Made by a program: the position numbers and the translations under genes. Under the pieces are notes generated by a model. It ran no database searches, was not told the DNA's origin, and saw nothing but the letters and a program-made list of their open reading frames with translations. A DNA stretch of 64,000 nt, from positions 86,258 to 150,257 of the forward strand of contig JBFMHP010000012.1 of assembly GCA_040752855.1 (NCBI GenBank), in the 5' to 3' direction. The stretch comes from JBFMHP01 sp040752855 (GTDB taxonomy: Bacteria; Pseudomonadota; Gammaproteobacteria; RBG-16-57-12). This document shows positions 1 to 10,011 of this stretch, one piece after another (positions within the stretch are counted from its first letter, which is position 1; each line of letters opens with the position of its first letter).

Positions 1-107
1 TTGCCGTCACAGGCTTCGATGGTTTCGTAGCCCGCGCCTTTCAACGCGATGGCGACCACCTGGCGCAGCGAGGCCGAGTCATCGACGATCATGATGGTTT
101 TTCCCAC
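1..107 (-). CDS. CheY-like response regulator, N-terminal part only (runs off the window)
   Basis: Reading leftwards from a GTG at 107, 35 codons give a receiver-domain start with the segment TIMIVDDS, which carries the acidic pair of the Mg-binding pocket. An AGGAG box lies six bases before the GTG; the internal ATG would cut the first beta strand, so GTG is preferred. The phospho-accepting Asp lies beyond the edge. The gene follows a methyl-accepting protein on the same strand after about 110 bases, so it is probably an output regulator of the same chemotaxis-type pathway (inference). The family is clear, the exact role is not. Confidence 0.75.
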   Translation of the reverse strand, partial: MGKTIMIVDDSASLRQVVAIALKGAGYETIEACDG

Positions 108-219
108 GGGTTGCTCCTGATCTGATAGTTGTTATGGATAAAGCCACATCCTGTTGTTATGCGTTATCGGCAACATCATTCCGGCCTTGATGACCGCCTG
201 CCGGCGCGGCATGGCGTCG

Positions 220-1398
<1,179 letters not shown>

Positions 1399-1526
1399 TC
1401 TTGTTCTCGAATCTTGTTCCGCGGAGCCTTGTGTTTGTTTGAATCAATACATCCTGCGTTTGAAAGGTTCTCGGCAATGATCCTGTTGCCTTTAGCTGGC
1501 GCGTCCCGGCGCGGGCAGCCGGCCGG

Positions 1527-1907
1527 TCAAACGCGAACGAACTTCGCCATCTTGGCCAGCAGGCGCTCGAAATCCACCGGCTTGGTGTCATAGTCATTGC
1601 AGCCGGCGGCCAGTGCTTTTTGCTGATCCGCCGACAGGGCATGGGCCGAGAGGCCGATGATCGGGATGTTTTGCGTGGCGGGATTGGCCTTGAGTTTTTG
1701 GGTAACCTCCCACCCATCCATCACGGGAAGCCCCATGTCCATCAGGATAAGGTCCGGGCAATCTTTCGCGGCCGTGGCGATTGCTTGCGCGCCATCATGG
1801 GCGGTGGCGACTCGAAAACCTTTGCGCTCTAGGCGCCGGGACAACATATCCCTGTTCAACTCATTGTCCTCAACCAAGAGAATCAATGAACGTCTTTCCA
1901 TGTCCAT
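1527..1907 (-). CDS. Single-domain response regulator (CheY/DivK type)
   Basis: A 126-residue stand-alone receiver domain. Visible residues are the acidic pair E13/D14, phospho-acceptor D57 in LILMDMGLP, S87 and K109 in DTKPVD. The open frame extends upstream to 2054, but the ATG at 1907 gives the usual receiver length and has a GAGG box; the extra 49 residues resemble no domain I know. LILMDMGLPVMDGWE resembles regulators often paired with hybrid kinases. It stands upstream of the MCP-like gene on the same strand after a gap of about 130 bases. Its kinase is not in the window. Confidence 0.88.
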   Translation of the reverse strand: MDMERRSLILLVEDNELNRDMLSRRLERKGFRVATAHDGAQAIATAAKDCPDLILMDMGLPVMDGWEVTQKLKANPATQNIPIIGLSAHALSADQQKALAAGCNDYDTKPVDFERLLAKMAKFVRV

Positions 1908-2166
1908 GCGGGGTACCTCGTAGGCGATTTGTAAGTGACGTCGAAGTGTTTCTTCAATCTGTCGTTGGTCATAACGGCGCCACCCATCTTCCGTCTCGCC
2001 CATGGTAAAGGGCTGTTCAGAGCAGAGCTGAGCCGCCTTGTATTTGACAGACAATCCATGTGTGTATCGACAGGCGGAGGAGGGGCTTTAGGTCAGGGTG
2101 TGTTTCTGCGGCTTCTATCGATCGATGTTTACGCTGCCCATCCAATCGCGGTGCTTTTCAGTCCCG

Positions 2167-2269
2167 TTTCAGGCTCGCCGTTTATTCTGGCTTTGAACAA
2201 GGGCGAAGATTCATTGAACCATCAGGGCGGCAAATACATTCGGTTTTTCAGATTGGTTTCAGGCTCGCC
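2167..2269. repeat. 13-base direct repeat upstream of the cytochrome operon
   Basis: The roughly 400 bases between the response regulator (leftward) and cytochrome b (rightward) hold no convincing gene. They contain two exact copies of TTTCAGGCTCGCC, at 2167-2179 and 2257-2269, 90 bases apart. The second copy lies about 40 bases before the cytochrome b start. OmpR-family regulators bind direct repeats, and one is encoded in this operon, so these may be its sites, but that is inference. Confidence 0.4.
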
Positions 2270-2310
2270 TTGTAAGGTGATAGGTAACGATAGGGTAAAG
2301 GGTGACCGTC

Positions 2311-2961
2311 ATGAGCACACAACGTATCAAGGTCTGGGATCCGCTGGTCAGGGTGTTTCACTGGAGCCTGGCGCTGGGATTTGTGACCCTCTATTTAACG
2401 GAAGACGATTATCTGGGGCTGCATGTGGCCGTGGGTTATTTCATCCTCGCGCTGCTGCTGGTGCGCATCGTGTGGGGATTTGCCGGCAGCCGGCATGCGC
2501 GGTTTGCGGATTTCGTAAAGCGGCCCACCGAGATCCTGGCCTACTTTAAGGATGTCATAAGATCTCGCGCCCGCCGCTACCTCGGGCACAACCCGGCCGG
2601 CGGGGCGATGGTGATTGCGCTCATGGCGAGCGTGGCGCTGACCGGAGTGTTGGGGCTGCTGGTCTACGGCACGCAGGAATTTTCCGGTCCCTTCGCGGGC
2701 CTGGCCTTCCAGGTCAGCGATGCCACGGCGCATCGCATCGAGGAAGCGCACGAATGGGTGGCCAACTTTACCTTGGTCTTGGTCGGTCTTCATCTGCTGG
2801 GCGTCTTGCTGGCGAGCCTGCAACATCGGGAAAACCTGGTGCGCAGCATGTTCACCGGTTACAAGACCGCGGCTGAAGTTTCTCAACAAGTAGCAGTGAA
2901 AGGAGATGGCGATGAAAAAGTTAAGTCTCATCATGGCGGCATCGTTGATGCTGGGTACTAA
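2311..2961 (+). CDS. Cytochrome b561-type membrane protein (diheme b partner of SHP/DHC)
   Basis: About 216 residues with four hydrophobic segments and conserved histidines (FHW near residue 17, LGLH near 38, EEAHEW and GLHLLG in the C-terminal half) that fit two b hemes as in Ni/Fe-hydrogenase-type cytochromes b. The ATG at 2311 has an AAAGGG box eight bases upstream; a GTG nine bases earlier is open but overlaps that box. The 3' end overlaps the next cytochrome gene by about 50 bases. A membrane b cytochrome, SHP and a diheme cytochrome c form a known gene set in Rhodobacter and Shewanella; here b probably passes electrons from the quinone pool to the periplasmic c hemes (inference). Confidence 0.87.
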   Translation: MSTQRIKVWDPLVRVFHWSLALGFVTLYLTEDDYLGLHVAVGYFILALLLVRIVWGFAGSRHARFADFVKRPTEILAYFKDVIRSRARRYLGHNPAGGAMVIALMASVALTGVLGLLVYGTQEFSGPFAGLAFQVSDATAHRIEEAHEWVANFTLVLVGLHLLGVLLASLQHRENLVRSMFTGYKTAAEVSQQVAVKGDGDEKVKSHHGGIVDAGY

Positions 2962-3301
2962 TGCCGGGATGGCGGCGGTGGTCGACGACATGCTCAAGGA
3001 GTTTGGCGGGGCAGGCAACGCGCAGGATGGCGCGGCGATGTGGAAAAAAGAATTCGTCGATCCCGCCTCGGGCGAAAAGCGCAGCTGTGTGACATGCCAT
3101 GGCGCGGATCTGAAAACGGCCGGCAAGCACGCGACGACCGGCAAGCCGATCGAACCGCTGGCGCCGAGTGTGAACAAGCAGCGCCTGACCGATCGCCAGG
3201 AGATCGAGAAGTGGTTCAAGCGCAATTGCAAGTGGACGGTGGGCCGGGAGTGCACGGCGCAGGAAAAGGCGAACTTTCTGGTGTTCATTCGTGGTCAATG
3301 A
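2912..3301 (+). CDS. SHP-type monoheme cytochrome c (DUF1924 family)
   Basis: 129 residues: signal peptide (about 1-22, ending MAA), one CVTCH heme site at 59-63, and two cysteines (C106, C114) eight residues apart where sphaeroides heme protein has a disulphide. An Asn in PSVNKQRLTD (about 89) is the candidate for the unusual Asn sixth ligand that leaves SHP when oxygen or NO binds. The ATG at 2912 has AAAGGAG six bases upstream; the ATG at 2906 sits on that box. Flanking by cytochrome b and the diheme cytochrome c is the canonical SHP context. The physiological substrate of this family is still unsettled. Confidence 0.85.
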   Translation: MKKLSLIMAASLMLGTNAGMAAVVDDMLKEFGGAGNAQDGAAMWKKEFVDPASGEKRSCVTCHGADLKTAGKHATTGKPIEPLAPSVNKQRLTDRQEIEKWFKRNCKWTVGRECTAQEKANFLVFIRGQ

Positions 3302-3325
3302 AAGCTGTTTAGCGAGGATGGTGTC

Positions 3326-3874
3326 ATGAAAAAGTTAACTTCTGTGATTTTGGTCAGCATGGTATTGGGTGCCGGCGGCGCGGTGTGGGCGGATTCCGAT
3401 TCCGCGGGCAGGAGTGTCGGCGGCAAGCGCCTGGATGTGGCGCCGGTGACCCTGGATAAATACAAACAGGAGTGCGGCAGCTGCCATTTCGCCTATCAGC
3501 CGGGCCTGTTGCCGGCGCGTTCTTGGGAAAAGATGATGGCGACGCTCGATGATCATTTCGGCGAAAACGCCGAACTCGATGCACAGGTGGCCAAGGATTT
3601 GACCGCCTATCTGGTCGAGCATGCCGCGGACAAGTCCGATTACAAGCGCTCGGCGGGAATCAACAAGTCGATCGCTGCGGGCGAGGCGCCGCTGCGGATT
3701 ACCGAGACGGCGTACTTCAAACGTAAGCACAATGAGCTCCCCAAGCGTGCAGTCGAGGACAATCCCAAGGTAAAATCCTTCAGCAAGTGTGAAACTTGCC
3801 ATGTGAATGCCGATAAGGGCTCGTATAACGAACATGAAGTGCGGATTCCTGGTTTCGGAAGATGGGAAGACTAA
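3326..3874 (+). CDS. Diheme cytochrome c (DHC family)
   Basis: A 182-residue periplasmic protein with a signal peptide cleaved around AVWA-DS, and two heme sites, CGSCH (50-54) and CETCH (155-159). The C-terminal IPGFGRWED end and the spacing of the hemes fit the DHC family, the known redox partner of SHP. A GAGGA box precedes the ATG. It is 24 bases after the SHP gene and overlaps the PepSY gene by 13 bases, so it is in the same transcript. Likely role: relay electrons between the membrane cytochrome b and SHP. Confidence 0.87.
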   Translation: MKKLTSVILVSMVLGAGGAVWADSDSAGRSVGGKRLDVAPVTLDKYKQECGSCHFAYQPGLLPARSWEKMMATLDDHFGENAELDAQVAKDLTAYLVEHAADKSDYKRSAGINKSIAAGEAPLRITETAYFKRKHNELPKRAVEDNPKVKSFSKCETCHVNADKGSYNEHEVRIPGFGRWED

Positions 3875-4176
3875 ATAGACCAATGCTGCTGGTGATCGCC
3901 TTGCTGACCGTGGGTTGGCAAGGCATCCAGCCTGCGCTTGCCGGTAACCACAACGAGGCGTATGAACTGCGCAAGTCGGGCAAGATCCTGCCGTTGGAGC
4001 AGATCCTCAAGCAGAATCGGGGCGAGGCCCGCGGCAAGGTGCTGGAGGTCGAGCTCGAGCGCAAGCGCGGCGCGTATGTCTATGAAGTCTTGATGCTGGA
4101 CCAGAAGGGTGAGGTTTGGGAGATCTACTTTGATGCGCAAAGCGGAAAGATGCTTAGCAAACATCGTGAGGACTAA
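3862..4176 (+). CDS. Small exported PepSY-domain protein
   Basis: 104 residues with a signal peptide (about 1-27, PALA-GN) and then one PepSY fold: KILPLEQILK followed by GKVLEVELERKRGAYVYEV and IYFDAQSGKML, the usual beta pattern. Such proteins often sit beside PhoQ- or QseC-like kinases and are thought to modulate sensing or protease activity in the periplasm. The start overlaps the end of the diheme cytochrome gene and the stop lies two bases before the response regulator. Placement between redox proteins and a sensor kinase suggests an accessory in signal perception (inference). Confidence 0.8.
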   Translation: MGRLNRPMLLVIALLTVGWQGIQPALAGNHNEAYELRKSGKILPLEQILKQNRGEARGKVLEVELERKRGAYVYEVLMLDQKGEVWEIYFDAQSGKMLSKHRED

Positions 4177-4178
4177 AC

Positions 4179-4847
4179 ATGCGCGCATTGATCGTGGAGG
4201 ATGATTACCGTCTGGCCGAGGAGGTGCAGACGGCGCTGCGCAAGCACGGCTTCGCCGTGGACATGGTCCACAACGGCGTGGATGCGGAATTCATGGGCGA
4301 TGAGCAGCCCTATGACCTGGTGATCCTGGATCTCGGGCTGCCCAAGCGGCCGGGCCTGGAGGTGCTGGTCAACTGGCGCAGGAAGGGCAACAAGATTCCG
4401 GTGCTGGTGCTGACCGCGCGCGATGCCTGGAATGAGCGGGTCGACGGCCTGAAGGCCGGGGCCGATGACTATCTCGGCAAGCCGTTTCACATGGAAGAGT
4501 TACTGGCGCGCATCGATGCCCTGGTGCGCCGCACTCATGGCGAGGCCAGTTCCGGGCTGAAGGTGGCGGGCGTGACGTTGGATGAGGAACGTCAAGTGGC
4601 CACGGCGCCCGACGGGCAGCAATACGAGCTGACCGGCACCGAGTTCCGCTTGCTGCGCTATTTCATGCTGCATCCGGGGGTGCTGCTTTCCAAGTCGCGG
4701 CTGACCGAGCATGTCTACGAGGGGGATGCCGATCCCGACAGTAATGTCATTGAGGTCTACGTCAAACGGCTGCGCCAGAAACTGGGCAAGGATTTGTTTG
4801 AGACACGGCGCGGGCAAGGATATGTCTTCGCCGGAGGACAGAAGTGA
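4179..4847 (+). CDS. OmpR/PhoP-family DNA-binding response regulator
   Basis: 222 residues: receiver domain (D8/D9 pocket, phospho-acceptor D51 in VILDLGLP, T79, K101) then a winged-helix output domain from about 125, with TGTEFRLLRYFMLHPGVLLSKSRL and the closing SNVIEVYVKRLRQKLG recognition region. It is translationally coupled to the downstream kinase by a 4-base overlap (GTGA). By position it is expected to control the cytochrome operon it belongs to; the upstream 13-base direct repeats are candidate sites. The family is certain, the regulon is inferred. Confidence 0.93.
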   Translation: MRALIVEDDYRLAEEVQTALRKHGFAVDMVHNGVDAEFMGDEQPYDLVILDLGLPKRPGLEVLVNWRRKGNKIPVLVLTARDAWNERVDGLKAGADDYLGKPFHMEELLARIDALVRRTHGEASSGLKVAGVTLDEERQVATAPDGQQYELTGTEFRLLRYFMLHPGVLLSKSRLTEHVYEGDADPDSNVIEVYVKRLRQKLGKDLFETRRGQGYVFAGGQK

Positions 4848-6169
4848 ATTCATTGCAGCAACGGCTGCGGCTGGGACTTGCTATCAGCCTGGTGCTCTTG
4901 ATGGGCATCATGTGGTGGGTGGCCAGCGCCAGTCTGGCGCATATCTCCGAGAACATCATGCGCTCGCGGCTGGAGCACGACGCCGAGACCTTGCTGACCA
5001 CCTTGCAGTCGGATGCCGCCGGCACCGTGACCCTGGATGAATCGCGCATCGGCAGCATCTACGCCCGTGCCATGTCGGGTCATTATTTTGTCGTGGCCTT
5101 CGATGACCAGAAGCTGCGTTCGCGTTCGCTGTGGGATCAGGATCTGCCGGTGGAACTGATGCCGCCGGGGGAAACCCGCCATTGGCATATGGAGGGTCCT
5201 TCAGGCGAGCGGCTGCTGGTGTACGGGGCCGGGTTTCACCGTTTCAAGAAAAACATCAGCATCCTGGTGGCCGAGGATGCCGCGACGCTCGACAAGTCGC
5301 TGCGCCGCTTCACGCAATACTTCGCCCTGGGCAGTTTCCTGATCTTGATCATCCTGGTGCTGGTGCAGAGCTTCGTGCTCAACCGCTCCTTCCGTTCGCT
5401 GTCGCGGGTGCGCAACGAACTCAAGCAGCTGGAGACCGGCGAGGTGAGCGTGCTGTCCGAACAGGTGCCGAGTGAAATCCAGCCGCTGGTCAGCGAGGTC
5501 AATCATCTGTTGCAGCTGCTCGGCCAGCGGCTGCAGCGTTCGCGCAATGCCATGGGTAATCTGGCCCATGCGCTCAAACATCCGCTCAACCTGTTGATGC
5601 AGATTGCCACCCGCGCGGAACTGCGCGCCCATCCGCTGCTGGCGGCGGATCTCAAACACAACACCGAACAGATCCGGCAATTGATGGAGCGCGAGCTGCA
5701 ACGCGCGCGGGTCGCCGGTGGCGGGCTGCCGGGCCAGCGCTTCAAGGCGGGGGAAGAAATGCCGGTGTTGATCGACGTGCTGCAGCGGGTCTATCACGAC
5801 AAGGGGCTAGCCATCAGCGCCGAGGTGCCCCGGGATCTGGAATGCCTGGCCGATCGCAATGACATGCTGGAGCTGCTGGGCAATCTGCTGGATAACGCCT
5901 GCAAGTGGGCCCGTCACAAGGTGCAATGCTCGATCACCGGCGCCGCCGAGATCACCATCGTCGTGGAAGACGACGGGCCGGGCTGCGATGATGCCGTGCT
6001 CGATCAATTGACCAAGCGCGGCGTGCGCATCGATGAGTCGGTCAGCGGCCACGGCCTCGGCCTGGCCATCGTCAAGGACATCGTCGAGTTGTACGAGGGG
6101 ACGATTCACTTTGAGGCCTCAAAGACCTTGGGCGGCCTCAAGGTGACGGTGCGGCTCAATCCAGTATAG
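4844..6169 (+). CDS. Sensor histidine kinase, PhoQ-like
   Basis: 441 residues starting at a GTG that overlaps the regulator stop. TM1 is at about 9-30, a periplasmic sensor region follows (about 31-158), TM2 is at about 160-180, then a HAMP segment. The phospho-acceptor is probably H242 in NLAHALKHPLN, the PhoQ/QseC-type H box. The ATPase domain has LLDNACKWA (N box), VVEDDGPGC (G1) and GHGLGLAIVKD (G2). The periplasmic PepSY protein and c cytochromes upstream suggest that it monitors an envelope or redox condition (inference). Confidence 0.92.
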   Translation: MNSLQQRLRLGLAISLVLLMGIMWWVASASLAHISENIMRSRLEHDAETLLTTLQSDAAGTVTLDESRIGSIYARAMSGHYFVVAFDDQKLRSRSLWDQDLPVELMPPGETRHWHMEGPSGERLLVYGAGFHRFKKNISILVAEDAATLDKSLRRFTQYFALGSFLILIILVLVQSFVLNRSFRSLSRVRNELKQLETGEVSVLSEQVPSEIQPLVSEVNHLLQLLGQRLQRSRNAMGNLAHALKHPLNLLMQIATRAELRAHPLLAADLKHNTEQIRQLMERELQRARVAGGGLPGQRFKAGEEMPVLIDVLQRVYHDKGLAISAEVPRDLECLADRNDMLELLGNLLDNACKWARHKVQCSITGAAEITIVVEDDGPGCDDAVLDQLTKRGVRIDESVSGHGLGLAIVKDIVELYEGTIHFEASKTLGGLKVTVRLNPV

Positions 6170-6286
6170 TGACGGATTAAATGTAAATTTTGATCACCGC
6201 ACTTACATCGGCTTGGCAACCGAGCTACCATAGGCCGACTTTATACCTCCCAGAACCCCAACTTCATAGCAATAAAGGAGCCATCC

Positions 6287-6964
6287 ATGTCGAGATCGAC
6301 AACTGTATTTGCTACCTGCGTGCTGGCCGCGGGCATTATGACCTTGTCGGCGTGCACCACCATCAATCCGTACACCCGTGAGGAGCAGACCTCCAAAGCG
6401 GTGAAGGGCGCAGCCATCGGCTCGGTGCTGGGCGCCGTGCTTGGCGCGGCGACGGCGGACAAGGACAAACGCAAGGAGCGGGCGCTCAAGGGCGCGGGCA
6501 TCGGCGCGTTGAGCGGCGCGGGCGTTGGCTATTACATGGATACCCAGGAGGCCCGGCTGCGGAAGAAGCTTGAAGGCAGCGGTGTCAGCGTGACCCGTGA
6601 CGGTGAGAACATCATCCTGAACATGCCGAGCAACATCACCTTCGAGACCAACAGCTATTCGCTCAAGCCTGAATTCTTCGATGTGCTCGATTCAGTCGCG
6701 CTGGTGCTAAATGAATATGAAAAAACGCTGGTCAGCGTGGCCGGGCACACCGACAGCACGGGTTCGGATGAATACAATCAGACGCTCTCGCGCCATCGCG
6801 CCACGACGGTAGCGATGTATCTGCAGAATGCCAAGGTGGCGGCCGAGCGCATGTCGGCGGTCGGCTATGGCGAGAAGTACCCGGTCGCCAGCAACGATAG
6901 CGATGCAGGCCGCGCCCAGAACCGGCGCGTGGAGATCACGCTGGAGCCGATCGTCGAAAAATAA
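6287..6964 (+). CDS. OmpA-family lipoprotein with glycine zipper (YiaD-like)
   Basis: 225 residues. The lipobox LSAC puts the acylated Cys at 23. A glycine-rich zipper (about 38-90; GAAIGSVLGAVLGAA and GAGIGALSGAGVGYYMD) may insert in the membrane. The C-terminal part (about 110-220) is an OmpA peptidoglycan-binding domain with GHTDSTGSDEYN and AQNRRVEI. An AAAGGAG box precedes the ATG. It probably anchors the outer membrane to peptidoglycan. It stands alone, about 120 bases after the kinase, and is closed by the hairpin at 6980. Confidence 0.9.
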   Translation: MSRSTTVFATCVLAAGIMTLSACTTINPYTREEQTSKAVKGAAIGSVLGAVLGAATADKDKRKERALKGAGIGALSGAGVGYYMDTQEARLRKKLEGSGVSVTRDGENIILNMPSNITFETNSYSLKPEFFDVLDSVALVLNEYEKTLVSVAGHTDSTGSDEYNQTLSRHRATTVAMYLQNAKVAAERMSAVGYGEKYPVASNDSDAGRAQNRRVEITLEPIVEK

Positions 6965-6979
6965 TCTTGGGTAAGCAGC

Positions 6980-7011
6980 GATTGGGGCGTTCTACGCCCC
7001 AATCCGTTTTT
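6980..7011 (+). terminator. Rho-independent terminator after the OmpA-like lipoprotein
   Basis: A perfect 10-base stem (GATTGGGGCG / CGCCCCAATC) around a 5-base loop is followed by CG and five T. The left arm and loop lie 3' of the lipoprotein gene, and the structure overlaps the last codons of the convergent kinase-like gene (stop at 6992), so part of that coding end is dictated by the hairpin. Confidence 0.8.
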
Positions 7012-8551
7012 GAATCATCGCATGACAGTCGTCGTATGACGGCCGAGCATTGAAATCGATGTCGATCACGTTGGTCTCGTCCGGCCCCAATTCTTGATAT
7101 CCTGCCAGCTGTTGTTCCAATACCGCCAGATCCGCCTCGGAGGCATCCCCGCCGGCGCGCAGCCGGGCACGGATGTTCGCCTTCAAGGTTTCTTTGTCCG
7201 CTGCGAAATGCAGAATCACCCACGGTATCCCCAGCGCCTTGGCCAGCGCGCCGAATAGATCGCGCTGCTCGCGTTTGAGGAAAGTGGCGTCGACGATCAC
7301 CGAATAGCCGCTCGCGAGGATCGTGTGCGCCGTATCCACCAAGTGTTGGTAGGTGCGCGCGCTGGCATCGCGTGTATAGATCCCACCTTCGATCGTGGAA
7401 AAACTTTGTTGTTGCGCAGTGAGGCCGAACAACCGTTTGCGCTCGATATCCGAACGGATATGGATGGCCTGGATGTGACTGGCCAGCGGTTGCGCATACG
7501 TGCTTTTGCCGGAGCCGGACAGACCGTGGGTGATGATCAATACCGGCCGGGTGGGTTGCGTGTGGCGTGCGGCGAGGTCGAGGTAGGCGCTGAAATCGGC
7601 GGCAGCCGACTGCGCCTCCTTGGATGCGGACTGGCCCTGGCGGATCTTGCTCACCTTGGCGCGCACCATGGCGCGATAACACAGATACAGCGGCAGCAGC
7701 GCCAGGCCGCGATAGTCGCCGGTGTGTTGCAGATAACCGTTGAGGAAGCGAAACGCCCAGGCATCCAGACCACGGTGTTGCAGGTCCATGATGAAGAAGG
7801 CGACTTCGCTGATCACATCGATCCAATACAGATTGGGATTGAATTCGATGCAATCGAAAAGGCGGATAGCGTCATCGAGCACCAGCATATTGCCCAGATG
7901 CATGTCGCCATGGCATTCGCGCACGAAGCCTTCCGCGTGGCGTTGGGCGATCAAGGCCGCATGGTTTTGCAGTGACTGCTCCGTCCATTGTTGGATGGAA
8001 GCGAGGCGCGCGGCGGTAGCGGCGTCGACGCCAAGTTCGGCGATTTGGGTGAAGTTTTCCAGCTGCGGGTGAGTGACGGCCGCCAAGGTGCCGTACGGAC
8101 TGGATGCGTCGCTGCGGGCGATGCGTGCGTGAAACTCGGCCATGGCGGCGGCAAAGACGTCGAGGTGTTGTTCGGTCAGCGCATGGCGGGCGATCACTGC
8201 CTCCAGCATCTGGTCTTGTGAAAACTGCCGCATGCGCACCGCATACTCAATCGGTTTGCCCGCGCCGCCGATGGTAATGAACCGATCCTCACAGATCGCC
8301 ACCACATCCAGATACAACTCGGGCGCCAGGCGTCGATTGAGGCGGATCTCCTCGTGACAGAAGTGCCGGCGCCGCTCCACGGTGCTGAAATCGAGAAATC
8401 CGAGGTTGAGGGGTTTCTTGATCTTGTAGGCATAGTCGCCGGTGAGAATCACCCAGGAGATATGGGTTTCCCGCAGCGTGAGCTCGCGCACCGGATGCGG
8501 GTAGGCCTCGGGGTGCAGCAGCGCGGCGATATAGTGTGGATGGGCTGGCAT
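6992..8551 (-). CDS. Two-domain protein: aminoglycoside-phosphotransferase-like kinase plus P-loop ATPase
   Basis: 519 residues. The first ~310 resemble a protein-kinase-like/APH fold: an N-lobe strand with the Lys of DYAYKIKKP, and a catalytic loop VRECHGDMHLGNMLVLDD with the HGD motif and the DxD-like Asp of RLFDCIEFN. The C-terminal ~180 residues form a P-loop NTPase with GLSGSGKST near 345 and a gluconate-kinase-like fold. Proteins of this two-domain kind are widespread and poorly characterised; the substrate is unknown and antibiotic resistance should not be inferred. It is convergent with the OmpA-like gene. Confidence 0.8.
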   Translation of the reverse strand: MPAHPHYIAALLHPEAYPHPVRELTLRETHISWVILTGDYAYKIKKPLNLGFLDFSTVERRRHFCHEEIRLNRRLAPELYLDVVAICEDRFITIGGAGKPIEYAVRMRQFSQDQMLEAVIARHALTEQHLDVFAAAMAEFHARIARSDASSPYGTLAAVTHPQLENFTQIAELGVDAATAARLASIQQWTEQSLQNHAALIAQRHAEGFVRECHGDMHLGNMLVLDDAIRLFDCIEFNPNLYWIDVISEVAFFIMDLQHRGLDAWAFRFLNGYLQHTGDYRGLALLPLYLCYRAMVRAKVSKIRQGQSASKEAQSAAADFSAYLDLAARHTQPTRPVLIITHGLSGSGKSTYAQPLASHIQAIHIRSDIERKRLFGLTAQQQSFSTIEGGIYTRDASARTYQHLVDTAHTILASGYSVIVDATFLKREQRDLFGALAKALGIPWVILHFAADKETLKANIRARLRAGGDASEADLAVLEQQLAGYQELGPDETNVIDIDFNARPSYDDCHAMIQKRIGA

Positions 8552-8674
8552 TTTTCTTGTGGGCGCTTATGAAATGGAGTTGAATACCGACTATTAATGC
8601 ATACGACATCTTTGTCTGATTGGCAAATGGAGTCCAATAAGAATCTGGACCGAGAACATCCAAGGGACCCGCCG

Positions 8675-9928
8675 ATGAATTATCAAATCGATCTCTATGA
8701 AGTGTGTTACGCGCTCTCCGATGCGCTGGATCTGGTCGGAGTGAAGGTCGTGCAACACGGCAAGCGGGTCGCCTACATGGCCCTGGAATGTGGCAAAGTC
8801 TACGGGTTGAATGAAGAGCAGCAGACCACGCTGTTTCTCGCCTCGGTGCTGCACGACTGCGGCGTGTCCTCCACCGAGGTGCATTGGCAGATCATCTCGA
8901 AGCTGGAATGGGAGGGGGAGCAGGATCACTGTCTGGTGGGGCACGACCTGCTTGGCACCTTCGCGCCATTCCAGCACATGGCCGAAATCATTCTGCTGCA
9001 CCATACCCCCTGGCTGGCCTTGAATCGCAAGCAGGCCAGCGAAGAAACCAAGCTGTTCGCCAATCTCATCCATCTCGTCGACCGGATCGATGCGCTGATC
9101 CACCAGCATCGCGATCGTGATGTATTGCTGGCCCGGCGCGATATCGTGCAGGCGCTTCAGGAGATGCGCGGGGTGAATTTCGCCCCACAGCTGGTCGATG
9201 CCTTCGTCGAAGCGGCCCGCCCCGAATCCTTCTGGCTGACCCTGGAGCCCAAGCACCTGGAGCGCTATCTGCACGAACAGCTACGCAAGACCAAGCGCGA
9301 GTTGATCGACTTCGACCAGCTCAAGACCATCGCCCGGATCTTCGCTCGGGTGGTCGATGCCAAAAGCCGCTTTACCGCGGAGCACTCTACCGGCGTGTCG
9401 CAACTGGCGCGTTTCCTGGCCGAGCGCTGGGGGCTGCCGTATCGTGATTGTGAGCTGATCGAGATCGCCGGGCTGCTGCATGACCTGGGTAAACTCCGGG
9501 TGCCGGATGAGATCCTGGACAAGCCCGCGCGGCTCGACGAGGTGGAGTTCGCCACGGTCGAACGTCATACCTTCGAGACCTACCAGATCCTGAAACGCAT
9601 CAGCACCTTTGACGAGGTGGCGGTGTGGGCGAGTTTCCATCACGAGAATCTGAGCGGACAGGGGTATCCATTCCGGCGCAAGGCCGAGGAGATCCCGATC
9701 CAGGCGCGCATCGTGGCCGTGGCCGATGTATTCCAGGCCTTGGCACAGGATCGGCCCTATCGCGCCTCGCTGCCGGTGCCGCAAATCACGGAGATCCTGG
9801 ACAAGATGGTCGCCTCCGGCAAACTGGATGCGGCCGTGGTGAAACTGGCGCAGGAGCACGCCGAGCGATGTTTTGAGATCGCCATTCACCCCGCGGCGGC
9901 AATCCCGGCGCAAGTCGTGGTAAAGTAA
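8675..9928 (+). CDS. HD-GYP domain protein, probable cyclic-di-GMP phosphodiesterase
   Basis: About 417 residues with two HD-type halves. The first has VLHDCGVSS, and the second has the complete GLLHDLGKLRVPDEILDKP, then HHENLSGQGYP, the HD-GYP signature with Ser in place of the usual Asp before GxGYP. The ATG at 8675 is chosen for its AAGGGA box seven bases upstream; the frame is open 26 codons further. A duplicated HD half followed by HD-GYP is a known layout. It probably hydrolyses cyclic-di-GMP in the cytoplasm and lowers biofilm signalling (family knowledge). It is divergent from the kinase-like gene. Confidence 0.87.
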   Translation: MNYQIDLYEVCYALSDALDLVGVKVVQHGKRVAYMALECGKVYGLNEEQQTTLFLASVLHDCGVSSTEVHWQIISKLEWEGEQDHCLVGHDLLGTFAPFQHMAEIILLHHTPWLALNRKQASEETKLFANLIHLVDRIDALIHQHRDRDVLLARRDIVQALQEMRGVNFAPQLVDAFVEAARPESFWLTLEPKHLERYLHEQLRKTKRELIDFDQLKTIARIFARVVDAKSRFTAEHSTGVSQLARFLAERWGLPYRDCELIEIAGLLHDLGKLRVPDEILDKPARLDEVEFATVERHTFETYQILKRISTFDEVAVWASFHHENLSGQGYPFRRKAEEIPIQARIVAVADVFQALAQDRPYRASLPVPQITEILDKMVASGKLDAAVVKLAQEHAERCFEIAIHPAAAIPAQVVVK

Positions 9929-10011
9929 TCGTCTATTTGTGACGATAACTGCGCAAAATCAATCAATTATTTTGTAAACTTCATTTTGGATAATCATTTG
10001 AGACTCGTATC

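Noticed and set aside
1908..2054. N-terminal extension of the response regulator
   Set aside because: The frame is open for 49 more codons, but the receiver domain is complete from 1907 with a ribosome site, and the extra sequence resembles no domain.
6992..8551. Aminoglycoside resistance gene
   Set aside because: The kinase-like fold is fused to a P-loop ATPase and belongs to a widespread housekeeping-type family; nothing indicates drug modification.
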